Shown here: positions 4,154 through 11,281 of the stretch, one piece after another | How positions within the stretch are numbered: the first letter of the stretch is position 1 | Layout of the letters: each line of letters opens with the position of its first letter | Assembly: GCA_944373065.1 (NCBI GenBank) | Contig: CALWAJ010000044.1 | Location: 1-11,344, forward strand | DNA length: 11,344 bases | Source of the DNA: an uncultured Bacilli bacterium | GTDB taxonomy: Bacteria; Bacillota_I; Bacilli_A; RF39; UBA660 | Direction: 5' to 3' | Notes under the pieces: generated by a model | What the model saw: only the letters and a program-made list of their open reading frames with translations | Databases searched by the model: none | What the model was told of the DNA's origin: nothing | Translations under genes and position numbers: made by a program

Positions 4154-6577
4154 ATGAGAGTATCATTAAATTTAATAAAAAAGTATGTTGATTTACCTAA
4201 AAATTTAACTGATAAACAAATAGCTTACGATATGACACTTAGAACAGTTGAAGTAGACAAAGTAGAAGATGTCTCTTTAAAATATCATGATATTGTAGTA
4301 GGAAAAATTTTAGAAGTAAAAAAACATCCAAACGCAGATAGACTAAAAATATGTATAACTGATATTGGAGAAGATAAACCTGTCCAAATTGTTTGTGGAG
4401 GCTCTAACCTCTATGAAGGAGAATATGTAGTTGTATCAAAACCAGGTGCAGAAGTAGTTTGGCATGGAGAAGGAGAACCCGTTAAAGTAGAAGAAACAAA
4501 AATGAGAGGGGAGACTTCTTATGGAATGATTTGTGCAGCATCAGAAGTTTACTTAAGTGATTTTTTCCCTTCTGATAATGAAAATGAAATAATTGATTTA
4601 AAAGGTATTGATTGTAAACCAGGAGATGCTATCGCTAATTTAATAGGTATGAATGATACTGTGTTAGAAATAGATAATAAGTCTCTTTCTAACAGACCAG
4701 ACTTATGGGGACATTATGGCATTGCAAGAGAATTGTCTACTATTTACAACGTTCCTCTAAAGAATTTATCTAAATATGAATTAGATAAAAATTTACCAAA
4801 GTATAATGTTGAAATAGAAGATACAACTAAGTGTAATAGATACGTAGCAGTGGAAATTGATGGTATTTATGAAAAAGAATCACCAATCTGGATGAAATCA
4901 CTATTATCTAAAACTGGACAAAGACCAATAAATGCTATTGTTGATATTACAAATTATGTAATGATGGCAGTAGGTCAACCACTTCACGCCTTTGATAGAA
5001 ACCATGTTAATGGAGAAAAAATAATAGTAAGAAATGCTAAAGAAAATGAAGAATTATTATTACTTGATAACAATACAATTAAACTTACAACAGATGACCT
5101 AGTAATTTGTGATGAAAAAGACGCCATGGCTTTAGCAGGTATTAGGGGTGGAAAGAAAGACTCTATTTTACCTGATACAAAAGGAATTGTACTAGAAGTT
5201 GCAAATTTTTCTGCAAGTGCAATTAGAAAAACAGGTAAAAGATTCGCTGAAAAAACAGATGCATCTATTAGATATGAGAAAGGTATTGATACACAAAGGA
5301 TAGATGAGGGATTAAGTTTAGCCTTAGAGTTAATTAAAGAAATATTTCCAGATAGCAAAATAATTAAATATAGTGATGTTTATCCTAACAGAACTAAAAA
5401 GAATGAAATAAAAGTAAGTGAGGAATTTTTAGACACAAGATTAGGTAAGAAAATATCAAAAGATAAAATTAAACAGATTTTAATATCTCTTGGATATGAA
5501 GTATCATATAATAATGGAGTATATGATGTAATGGTTCCCACTTGGAGATCAACTGGTGATGTAACAATTAAAGATGATGTAATGGGAGATATTGCTAGAA
5601 TACTTTCTTTTGATAGTTTTGAAGCCAAACCAATAAATATAACTATAGAACACCCTATAATTCAAAATGATGTTTTACTTAATAGAAGAATAGAAGAGTA
5701 TTTATCAAGTAGATGTGGTTTCTATGAAATATATACCTATCCATGGATTGATGAAAAATACATTCATGCTGCTAAAATAGACATAAGTAAATCTTTAAAG
5801 TTAGCAACACCGCCAGCTCCGTCTTTAGCATATTTAAGAAGTTCATTAATACCAGGAATGTTAGAGGCAATCGCTAAAAACTTAAGATACTATAATGAAT
5901 TTAAACTATTTGAAAAAGCTGAAGTTTATCAAAAAGGCGATTATAGACCATCTTCAAATGATGAAATATTACCAATTCAAAACAATTATTTAACTGGATG
6001 TATAGTAGGAAAAAATGCTAAAGAAATATTTTATGAAGCAAAAGGTGTAATTGAAAATATGGCTAGGTACTGCCATATGGAAAATATTAAATTGGAAAAA
6101 ATAGAGAAACCTAATTATGCTGATATTAATGCATATTTAAATGTAACTAAAGATGATGAAATAATAGGATCTTTAGGATTATTATCAGTACAAGTTATGT
6201 CTGATTCAAAAATCAAAAGAACTAATGTAGCTATCTTTGAAATTAATTCTGATAAATTGGATACTTATAATTCTAGAACAAATAAATATGAGAGATTACC
6301 AGAGTTACCGTTGGTTGAAAAGGATTTATCTATTTTAGTTGATAAAGAAGTTGAATGGAATAAAATTGAAGAGAGTATAAAATCAATGGTTAAGGAAATA
6401 GAATTTATTGATGAATATAAAGGTAGTCAAGTACCTAGTGATAAAAAATCAATCACCTTAAAAGTAAAAATGATTAATGAATTTACTACAATGACATCTG
6501 AACAAATAAATGAGAAAATTAATAATGTCTTAAAGGTCTTAAACAAGAAATGTGGTGCAGAACTTAGGACTGAATAA
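4154..6577 (+). CDS. pheT: Phenylalanyl-tRNA synthetase beta subunit
   Basis: This 807-residue protein is the usual length for bacterial PheT. Domain order: N-terminal B1, an inserted tRNA-binding OB fold (about 40-150, VVGKILEVKKHPNADRL then MRGETSYGMICAASE), the B3/B4 region that edits mischarged Tyr-tRNA (about 185-390, with GQRPINAIVDITNYVM at 255-270), a B5 domain near 395-485, the inactive class II-like core (about 490-690) and the C-terminal FDX-ACB anticodon-binding domain (about 712-807, from RLPELPLVEKDLSILV). The ribosome binding site AGGAGGA overlaps the pheS stop codon, so the two subunits are translated from one mRNA. A weak hairpin follows at 6609-6656. The two minus-strand ORFs inside it are shadows. 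Confidence 0.96.
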   Translation: MRVSLNLIKKYVDLPKNLTDKQIAYDMTLRTVEVDKVEDVSLKYHDIVVGKILEVKKHPNADRLKICITDIGEDKPVQIVCGGSNLYEGEYVVVSKPGAEVVWHGEGEPVKVEETKMRGETSYGMICAASEVYLSDFFPSDNENEIIDLKGIDCKPGDAIANLIGMNDTVLEIDNKSLSNRPDLWGHYGIARELSTIYNVPLKNLSKYELDKNLPKYNVEIEDTTKCNRYVAVEIDGIYEKESPIWMKSLLSKTGQRPINAIVDITNYVMMAVGQPLHAFDRNHVNGEKIIVRNAKENEELLLLDNNTIKLTTDDLVICDEKDAMALAGIRGGKKDSILPDTKGIVLEVANFSASAIRKTGKRFAEKTDASIRYEKGIDTQRIDEGLSLALELIKEIFPDSKIIKYSDVYPNRTKKNEIKVSEEFLDTRLGKKISKDKIKQILISLGYEVSYNNGVYDVMVPTWRSTGDVTIKDDVMGDIARILSFDSFEAKPINITIEHPIIQNDVLLNRRIEEYLSSRCGFYEIYTYPWIDEKYIHAAKIDISKSLKLATPPAPSLAYLRSSLIPGMLEAIAKNLRYYNEFKLFEKAEVYQKGDYRPSSNDEILPIQNNYLTGCIVGKNAKEIFYEAKGVIENMARYCHMENIKLEKIEKPNYADINAYLNVTKDDEIIGSLGLLSVQVMSDSKIKRTNVAIFEINSDKLDTYNSRTNKYERLPELPLVEKDLSILVDKEVEWNKIEESIKSMVKEIEFIDEYKGSQVPSDKKSITLKVKMINEFTTMTSEQINEKINNVLKVLNKKCGAELRTE

Positions 6578-6608
6578 ATAAAACGAAAATAAATGAAGAA
6601 ACGTAGTA

Positions 6609-6656
6609 AAAAATGTAATTAACACTGACTTGAAGTGTGTAAGAATGTACTTTTTA
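6609..6656 (+). terminator. Possible weak terminator after pheT
   Basis: ACACT (6622-6626) pairs with AGTGT (6634-6638) around a seven-base loop, and outer segments TAAAAA and GTA can pair with TAC and TTTTTA (6648-6656). The structure has internal loops, so I rate it weak. If it leaks, pheST transcription would enter element copy 2 in the direction of its peptide. Confidence 0.4.
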
Positions 6657-6684
6657 TCAGCTGTTACAAATAAGATATTTACGA

Positions 6685-6712
6685 AAACCCGTACTATGAA
6701 AGATACGGGTTT
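6685..6712. promoter_or_regulatory. Inverted repeat upstream of the copy 2 -10 element
   Basis: AAACCCGT (6685-6692) and ACGGGTTT (6705-6712) with a 12-bp spacer, same position relative to the -10 as in copy 1. It may be an operator or a read-through hairpin. Confidence 0.5.
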
Positions 6713-6714
6713 AA

Positions 6715-6723
6715 TGCTATACT
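6715..6723 (+). promoter_or_regulatory. Extended -10 of the copy 2 peptide mRNA
   Basis: TGCTATACT carries a TGn extension that copy 1 lacks (ACTATACT-like there), so copy 2 may be the more active. Start predicted near 6730, at the left edge of the 5' fold-back arm. Confidence 0.55.
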
Positions 6724-6754
6724 ATATATGAATACATTTATTTGGAATTAGATG

Positions 6755-6785
6755 CTTTCTATAACATTTATAATCTTATAGAAAG
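6755..6785 (+). promoter_or_regulatory. Hairpin covering part of the ribosome binding site, copy 2
   Basis: CTTTCTATAA (6755-6764) pairs perfectly over ten bases with TTATAGAAAG (6776-6785). AGAAAG is the beginning of the ribosome binding site AGAAAGGAGAAAG for the ATG at 6798. Confidence 0.62.
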
Positions 6786-6797
6786 GAGAAAGAGTGT

Positions 6798-6881
6798 ATG
6801 ACAAAAAGAGAAATAGCTTACTTTGTTATTATCCTTATCTTGTTATTCATAATCATCTCACTTATTTATCTACTCATATAA
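6798..6881 (+). CDS. 27-residue single-span membrane peptide, putative type I toxin (copy 2)
   Basis: The ORF starts MTKREIAY and continues as a hydrophobic span of about 19 residues (9-27) to the very end, with no polar tail. The shared core with copy 1 is LLFI-ISLIY; the flanks differ. The exact length (27 codons) is the same in both copies, with no frame-breaking change, which suggests selection for the peptide. The ribosome binding site AAGGAGAAAG is strong but partly inside a stem. Membrane insertion is predicted from composition; toxicity is inferred from the locus layout, not from homology. Confidence 0.65.
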   Translation: MTKREIAYFVIILILLFIIISLIYLLI

Positions 6882-6882
6882 A

Positions 6883-6917
6883 TAAGACATCTAATTCCTT
6901 TGGGAATTAGATGCTTA
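6883..6917. terminator. Hairpin after the copy 2 stop codon, terminator of the antisense RNA
   Basis: CATCTAATTCC (6888-6898) pairs with GGAATTAGATG (6903-6913) around a TTTG loop, extended by TAAG with CTTA and one bulged A. It is also the first stem met by leftward transcription from the fem gene, so it may end that mRNA. Confidence 0.55.
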
Positions 6918-6935
6918 TAAACCATTCTATGAAAG

Positions 6936-6969
6936 CATCTATTCTAATAGATGTATTCATTTTTATTTT
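6936..6969 (+). terminator. Terminator-like hairpin of the copy 2 peptide mRNA
   Basis: CATCTAT pairs with ATAGATG (6936-6953), followed by TATTCATTTTTATTTT. Identical to copy 1. Confidence 0.5.
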
Positions 6970-6992
6970 ATGCAAATCTCTTTGCTAAATAC

Positions 6993-7021
6993 ATAATATC
7001 ATAATTTTATATTGATGTCAA
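6993..7021 (-). promoter_or_regulatory. Strong leftward promoter of the copy 2 antisense RNA
   Basis: On the minus strand: TTGACA (7021-7016), a 17-bp spacer ending in TGA, and TATTAT (6998-6993). It begins 16 bp after the stop codon of the fem gene on the same strand. Confidence 0.78.
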
Positions 7022-7036
7022 AGTATCAAATATGAA

Positions 7037-8287
7037 TTACTTAAATATAGTCTTAACACCTAAATACTCTGGAAAATATTTTCTTGCCATATCAGTATAT
7101 TTAGGATTAATTACTAAATCATACTCTCCAACTAATTCAATAACTTCTCCCCCAAAGTTCTTTTTATAGTTGTATGAATTTTTTAATTTATTATTAGAAT
7201 CAGTAATATTACCAATTTCATATAAATTATAATACTTATAACCATTATCTATTGCATATTTAATCATCTCATAATGAAGTGTGTAAGAAGCATCTAACTT
7301 ATTATACTCATCTACAATTCCACCATTTAATGCCACAACTTCATTACCAATGGTTATAAACATATAAATACCCATACTAACATCATCACTACATTTAGAA
7401 AAATATTCTTTTAAACTCTCTAATCTTTTAATCTCTTCTTCATCTTCAAGTTCTTTATCAATAAAATATTCTGCAGTCATCTTTGAGTTGTGATAGTTAT
7501 TTATTCTAACTTCTTTTTCTTTTCTTACCTCTGAAATCATCTTATCAATATTGCTGGTAACTTCATCTTTCTTAAAATAAACTTCCATAAACTTAATATT
7601 GCCATCAAAAGTCTGTTTTAAGTCTAGATAGAAAGTTTTAGTAGGGACGATAGTATTATACTTTCTACTTTCATTATTAATAATATCTATAAATTTATCT
7701 ATATCCTTAAAATCAAAGTCTCTTACTTTAAATCCTAGTCTTTCATTTCTTCTAACCGTCTGCCTTGCTTTAGAACTAAAATTATTAAAGATATCATCTA
7801 TAGTTTTCTCTTTTAAATTAATTCTACTAAGCCATTTAGGTTGAATCCTATCATTAACCTTAACAAAGTTAGCATTAGTAAGATTAACTTCTACAAAGTC
7901 ATTATAGACTCCACCTTCTATGATATTTCCTTCATTATCTCTATCCCTTACTAAAATATATGGATCTATTTTTAAGAATACTCCGTGTTTTTCTATAATA
8001 AACTTTTTAACTTCTTCAGTGAACTCTTTTAATAGTTCTTCATTCTTATAATCTATTAAAAATCCACGAGGAGCATAGAATAATCTCACCTTATCTTTTT
8101 TTATCTCATAAGAAAGAAGTAAACTCGCTCCTACTAAACGTTCTTTAATAAATCCACCTACATAATAAGCATGGAATTTATCTCCTTCCATAAATCTCCC
8201 CCAAGAACTTGTTTGTTGAAAACTACCTAAGGGGTGATTAAGAGCATAAGCATCAAATTCTTTTTTTGTTAATTCTCTAAGTTCCAT
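7037..8287 (-). CDS. FemX/MurM-like peptidoglycan bridge aminoacyltransferase (divergent)
   Basis: With the start chosen at 8287 the protein has 416 residues, normal for the FemABX family, which transfers an amino acid from aminoacyl-tRNA to the lysine side chain of the lipid II stem peptide at the cytoplasmic face of the membrane. The first GNAT-like half includes SFQQTSSWGRFM (22-33), LVGASLLL (51-58) and YAPRGFLIDY (71-80). A charged helical hairpin at about 240-298 is the family's tRNA-synthetase-like arm. The second half ends with YYNLYEIGN and KKNFGG. The usual KRKGF-R segment is not recognisable, so amino acid specificity may differ from the partner at 10050. An upstream in-frame ATG at 8338 is rejected: it lies in the -35 region, and GAGGTGAT sits just before 8287. 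Downstream on the same strand is the antisense RNA of element copy 2. Confidence 0.88.
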   Translation of the reverse strand: MELRELTKKEFDAYALNHPLGSFQQTSSWGRFMEGDKFHAYYVGGFIKERLVGASLLLSYEIKKDKVRLFYAPRGFLIDYKNEELLKEFTEEVKKFIIEKHGVFLKIDPYILVRDRDNEGNIIEGGVYNDFVEVNLTNANFVKVNDRIQPKWLSRINLKEKTIDDIFNNFSSKARQTVRRNERLGFKVRDFDFKDIDKFIDIINNESRKYNTIVPTKTFYLDLKQTFDGNIKFMEVYFKKDEVTSNIDKMISEVRKEKEVRINNYHNSKMTAEYFIDKELEDEEEIKRLESLKEYFSKCSDDVSMGIYMFITIGNEVVALNGGIVDEYNKLDASYTLHYEMIKYAIDNGYKYYNLYEIGNITDSNNKLKNSYNYKKNFGGEVIELVGEYDLVINPKYTDMARKYFPEYLGVKTIFK

Positions 8288-8309
8288 TAAATCACCTCTA
8301 TCTTCTTTA

Positions 8310-8338
8310 ATTATACAAGTTACTTTAAAACTTTTCAA
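8310..8338 (-). promoter_or_regulatory. Promoter of the minus-strand fem gene
   Basis: On the minus strand: TTGAAA (8338-8333), a 17-bp spacer and TATAAT (8315-8310). Start predicted near 8303, giving a leader of only about 16 nt that holds the GAGGTGAT ribosome binding site. It overlaps the flippase promoter. Confidence 0.72.
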
Positions 8339-8352
8339 TAATATGGTATTAT
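8324..8352 (+). promoter_or_regulatory. Promoter of the flippase/fem operon
   Basis: TTTAAA (8324-8329), a 17-bp spacer and TATTAT (8347-8352). Its -35 region interlocks with the -35 of the divergent fem promoter (8333-8338), so polymerase is unlikely to hold both at once. Confidence 0.5.
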
Positions 8353-8377
8353 ATTTAAAGAAATTGGAGGACTTAAG

Positions 8378-10048
8378 ATGGCAAAAACAAAGACAAAGAA
8401 AAATAAAGAATTAAAACAAAACTCCTTTTTAAATGGAGCTTTCATTGCAACCCTTGGAATCGTAGGTAGTAAAATACTAGGTATGCTTTATGTCATACCA
8501 TTTTATGCTATTATTGGTGGTAGTGGAGGAGCCCTATATGGATATGCCTATACAATCTATAATTTATTTCAATCACTAAGCTGTGCCGGTATCCCTAATG
8601 CAATTAGCAAAATAATTAGTGAGTATCAAACATTAGGCTATTACCAGGCCAAAGAAAAAGCCTTTAAATTAGGTCGTAAGATTGCCATAATTATGGGTAT
8701 TACTATCTTTATAATTCTCTTTATCTTTGCTCCATCTATTGCAAGAGCGATTCTTGGCGATTTAGAAGGTGGTAATACTATTGAAGATGTTACAATGGTA
8801 GTAAGAGTAATCGCAACCGCTATCCTTATTGTGCCAACCCTTAGTATCTATAGAGGATATCTTGAAGGACATAAATTTATAACTCCTCCCTCTATTAGTC
8901 AAGTATTAGAACAATTAGTAAGAGTAATTATTATAGTAGCAGGTAGTTTTCTTGCTATTAACGTTTTTCACTTGTCTTTACAAACAGGAGTAGGTATCGC
9001 TGTATTTGGAGCGACAGCAGGAGCGATATTCGCATACTTTTACTTACTAGATAAAGTCAGAAAAAATAAAAAACAACTTCATGAAAAAACTCTTGATGTC
9101 GATGAACCTGTAATTAAAACTAAAGAAATATTAATAAAAATATTTTGGTATGCTCTACCTTTCATTATGATAGATGTCTTTAAATCATGTTATGACTTTA
9201 TTGACATGACAACTCTTGTTAAGACAATGGTAAATGATGTCGGGCTTACAACTGCCCAAGCTGAAAATATTATGAGTGTAATCTCTACTTGGGGTAATAA
9301 AATTAATATGATTATTGTCTCTATCTCAACTGGTATTATTGTAAGCTTAATTCCAAACCTTACATCAGCATCAGTAAAAAAAGATAAAAAAGATATTCAT
9401 CATAAAATAAATCAAACTCTTCAAGTTTTATTATTCATCTCAGTACCTATGACTTTAGGATTATCATTCCTAGCAGACCCAGTATGGGAAGTATTTTATG
9501 GTAATAATTCAGAATATGGCGCTGTTATTATCAAATACTTTGTCTTTGTCGCTTTAACAATCTCAACATATACAGCCTTAGTATCAATTGTTCAAGTCTT
9601 AAAATATTATAAAGAAGTTTTAATCTCTCTTGTTGTAGGCGTTCTAATAAAATTAGTTTTAAATGTTCCTCTAATTAATCTTTTCCATAATCTTGGTTTC
9701 GTTCCTGTTTATGGCTCTATAACTGCCACAATTCTTGGCTATGGTGTAGGAATTATTTTATGCTTAATCTTCTTAAAAAGAAAATGCGGTGTAAGTTATA
9801 TGCCAACTGCTAAACTATTAGGTAAAATTATTTTAGCAGATATCGCTATGCTATTAATACTATCTTTATTAAAATTAATAATTCCAATTACATCATCAGT
9901 AAGATTATTAAACATTCCAATTATCGCTATCTATGCTCTTATTGGTGTATTAGTATATTTCTTTGTCGCTCATAAATTTAATTTAATAGAAGAAGTATTT
10001 GGTAGTAAAATAATAAATAAGATAACTAATAAATTTAGGAGGAAATAA
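8378..10048 (+). CDS. MOP-superfamily flippase, YtgP/MurJ-SpoVB type (probable lipid II flippase)
   Basis: This 556-residue polytopic membrane protein has a short basic N-terminus (KTKTKKNKELK) and about 14 hydrophobic segments, as in the Polysacc_synt/MVF family. The first 80 residues match the YtgP/SpoVB pattern: NSFLNGAFIATLGIVGSKIL, IPFYAIIGGSGGALYGYAY and SCAGIPNAISKIISEY. Another family block is PTLSIYRGYLEGHKFITPPS (153-172), in the loop after the fourth or fifth span. Such proteins move lipid-linked sugars across the cytoplasmic membrane; YtgP is the lipid II flippase of Bacillus subtilis. With lipid II-modifying fem genes on both sides, lipid II export is the best guess; a teichoic acid or polysaccharide unit flippase remains possible. 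The ribosome binding site is TTGGAGGA. The stop is one base before the next ATG. Confidence 0.88.
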   Translation: MAKTKTKKNKELKQNSFLNGAFIATLGIVGSKILGMLYVIPFYAIIGGSGGALYGYAYTIYNLFQSLSCAGIPNAISKIISEYQTLGYYQAKEKAFKLGRKIAIIMGITIFIILFIFAPSIARAILGDLEGGNTIEDVTMVVRVIATAILIVPTLSIYRGYLEGHKFITPPSISQVLEQLVRVIIIVAGSFLAINVFHLSLQTGVGIAVFGATAGAIFAYFYLLDKVRKNKKQLHEKTLDVDEPVIKTKEILIKIFWYALPFIMIDVFKSCYDFIDMTTLVKTMVNDVGLTTAQAENIMSVISTWGNKINMIIVSISTGIIVSLIPNLTSASVKKDKKDIHHKINQTLQVLLFISVPMTLGLSFLADPVWEVFYGNNSEYGAVIIKYFVFVALTISTYTALVSIVQVLKYYKEVLISLVVGVLIKLVLNVPLINLFHNLGFVPVYGSITATILGYGVGIILCLIFLKRKCGVSYMPTAKLLGKIILADIAMLLILSLLKLIIPITSSVRLLNIPIIAIYALIGVLVYFFVAHKFNLIEEVFGSKIINKITNKFRRK

Positions 10049-10049
10049 A

Positions 10050-11273
10050 ATGACATTAAAAGAAATAGATGTTAAAACTTTTGTAAATTATGCTAAAAAA
10101 AGTCCTTATAGAACTTTTATGCAAACAGAAGAAATAGGTAAACTAAGGGAGTTGAATGGCTGGACTTCTTATTATCTAGGACTATATGATAATAACAAAT
10201 TAGTAGGAGCGACTCTTCTAGTAGGGAAGAAAAGACACTTTAACAAATATGAGTTTTATGCTCCCCGTGGACCTTTAGTAGATTATAATGATGAAAAAAC
10301 GCTAAAAGAATTTTTAACAAAGCTAACAGATTTTGTCAAAAAACATCAAGGTTACGTTCTAAGAATTGATCCCTATGTCATAAATAAAGAACGTAATGGC
10401 AAAGGAGAAGTAGTAGAAAATGGAATTGATAACACTAAAATAGTTGAAGAAATAAAGTCTCTAGGATTCAAATTACTTCCCCTTGATGAAAGAGAGCAAG
10501 TATCATGGATGTATGTTTTAGATATTAAAGATAAAACAGAAGATGAAGTCTTAAAAAATATGAAGCCTAATACTAGAAATACGATTAGAAAAACGCAAAA
10601 AAATGGTATAGAGATAATTGAACTAGAAAAAAAAGACTTAAAAGAGTTCTATAAAATAATGGAAGAAACAGGTAAAAGAAAAGGTTTTGCTATCAGAAAT
10701 CTTGCATATTTCGAGAATATGTATGACTTATTTAAACCTAAAGATGAGATAAAATATTTAATTACTAAATTAGATTTAAATAAACATCTAGAACTTTTAA
10801 ATAAAGAGAAAAAAGAAAAAGAAGATGAGTTAGCCAAATTATCAGATGCAAAATATAATGATGGTAAGAGAAAATCTATAAATGATGCGATTAATGGTAT
10901 AAATAAAAGAATTAAAGAAGCAGAGTCAATAAAAAAAGAACATGGGAATGTTATAACTCTATCAGGTTCTATGTTTATTATGACTGACCCTGAAATAATC
11001 TATTTATCAAGTGGCAATTATGAAGAGTTTATGATGTATAATTCCCAGTACTTAATTCAATGGGAAATGATTAAATATGCTATAGAACATGGCTTTGCAA
11101 GATATAATTTTTATGGCATTCCTGGTAATTTTGATAAAAATGATAAAGATTATGGTATCTATGAATTTAAGACAGGATTTAATGGATTTGTCGAAGAATT
11201 AATAGGTGAATTTGAAATAAAGACATCTAAAGTTTACTATTTAATTAAATTAATTCATAAGATAAGGCATTAA
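10050..11273 (+). CDS. FemX/MurM-like peptidoglycan bridge aminoacyltransferase
   Basis: This 407-residue protein has the complete FemABX layout. GNAT-like half one: TFMQTEEIGKL (22-32), LVGATLLVGKK (51-61), YAPRGPLVDY (70-79) and LRIDPYV (104-110). Half two: MKPNTRNTIRKTQKNG (171-186), the family motif GKRKGFAIRNLAYF (208-221), a long charged coiled-coil hairpin (about 240-297), the SGSMFI strand and YNFYGIPGNFD (352-362) near the substrate site. It would add an amino acid (Ala, Ser or Gly in characterised members) from aminoacyl-tRNA to lipid II. It is closer to the MurM consensus than the 7037-8287 protein and shares with it the YAPRG and IDPY blocks, so the two are paralogues that may add successive residues. 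AGGAGGA of its ribosome binding site lies in the end of the flippase gene, so they are co-translated. Confidence 0.91.
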   Translation: MTLKEIDVKTFVNYAKKSPYRTFMQTEEIGKLRELNGWTSYYLGLYDNNKLVGATLLVGKKRHFNKYEFYAPRGPLVDYNDEKTLKEFLTKLTDFVKKHQGYVLRIDPYVINKERNGKGEVVENGIDNTKIVEEIKSLGFKLLPLDEREQVSWMYVLDIKDKTEDEVLKNMKPNTRNTIRKTQKNGIEIIELEKKDLKEFYKIMEETGKRKGFAIRNLAYFENMYDLFKPKDEIKYLITKLDLNKHLELLNKEKKEKEDELAKLSDAKYNDGKRKSINDAINGINKRIKEAESIKKEHGNVITLSGSMFIMTDPEIIYLSSGNYEEFMMYNSQYLIQWEMIKYAIEHGFARYNFYGIPGNFDKNDKDYGIYEFKTGFNGFVEELIGEFEIKTSKVYYLIKLIHKIRH

Positions 11274-11281
11274 GGAGTACT

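Larger units (their letters stand above)
6876..6986 (-). ncRNA. Antisense RNA convergent to the copy 2 peptide gene (putative antitoxin)
   Basis: It starts near 6986 from the promoter at 7021-6993. The 5' stem is GCAAA (plus strand 6972-6976) with TTTGC (6981-6985), at the same place as the TGTCAA/TTGACA stem of copy 1, although the stem bases differ on both sides. The middle hairpin (6936-6953) is as in copy 1. The end is the stem 6883-6917, with one bulged A on the plus strand and a weak TTTATAT tail. Expected length about 110 nt. It lies on the same strand as, and directly after, the fem gene 8287-7037, so read-through from that gene would also produce it. Confidence 0.6.
6662..7032 (+). 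repeat. Repeat element copy 2: membrane peptide plus convergent antisense RNA (type I toxin-antitoxin-like)
   Basis: It is the same element as 2338-2712 with the same order of parts: TGTTACAAATAA, inverted repeat (6685-6712), TGCTATACT, 5' arm GGAATTAGATGC (6744-6755), hairpin over the ribosome binding site (6755-6785), 27-codon ORF (6798-6881), hairpin (6883-6917), terminator-like hairpin (6936-6969) and leftward promoter (7021-6993). The stretches 6716-6762 and 6929-6972 are almost unchanged, while the ORF has diverged strongly. It fills the convergent gap between pheT and the minus-strand fem gene. Confidence 0.8.

Noticed and set aside
4984..5628. Minus-strand ORFs inside pheT (4984-5358 and 5380-5628)
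   Set aside because: They are antisense to a well-recognised coding region, have no ribosome binding site or family resemblance, and their serine/leucine-rich composition reflects the opposite strand.
8288..8338. Upstream ATG at 8338 as start of the minus-strand fem gene
   Set aside because: It falls in the -35 region of the gene's own promoter and upstream of the predicted start of transcription. The ATG at 8287-8285 has GAGGTGAT right before it and gives the family's normal N-terminus.
10649..10837. Minus-strand ORF of 62 codons inside the second fem gene
   Set aside because: Shadow of the lysine/glutamate-rich coiled-coil coding region; gives F/S-rich nonsense and has no start signals.
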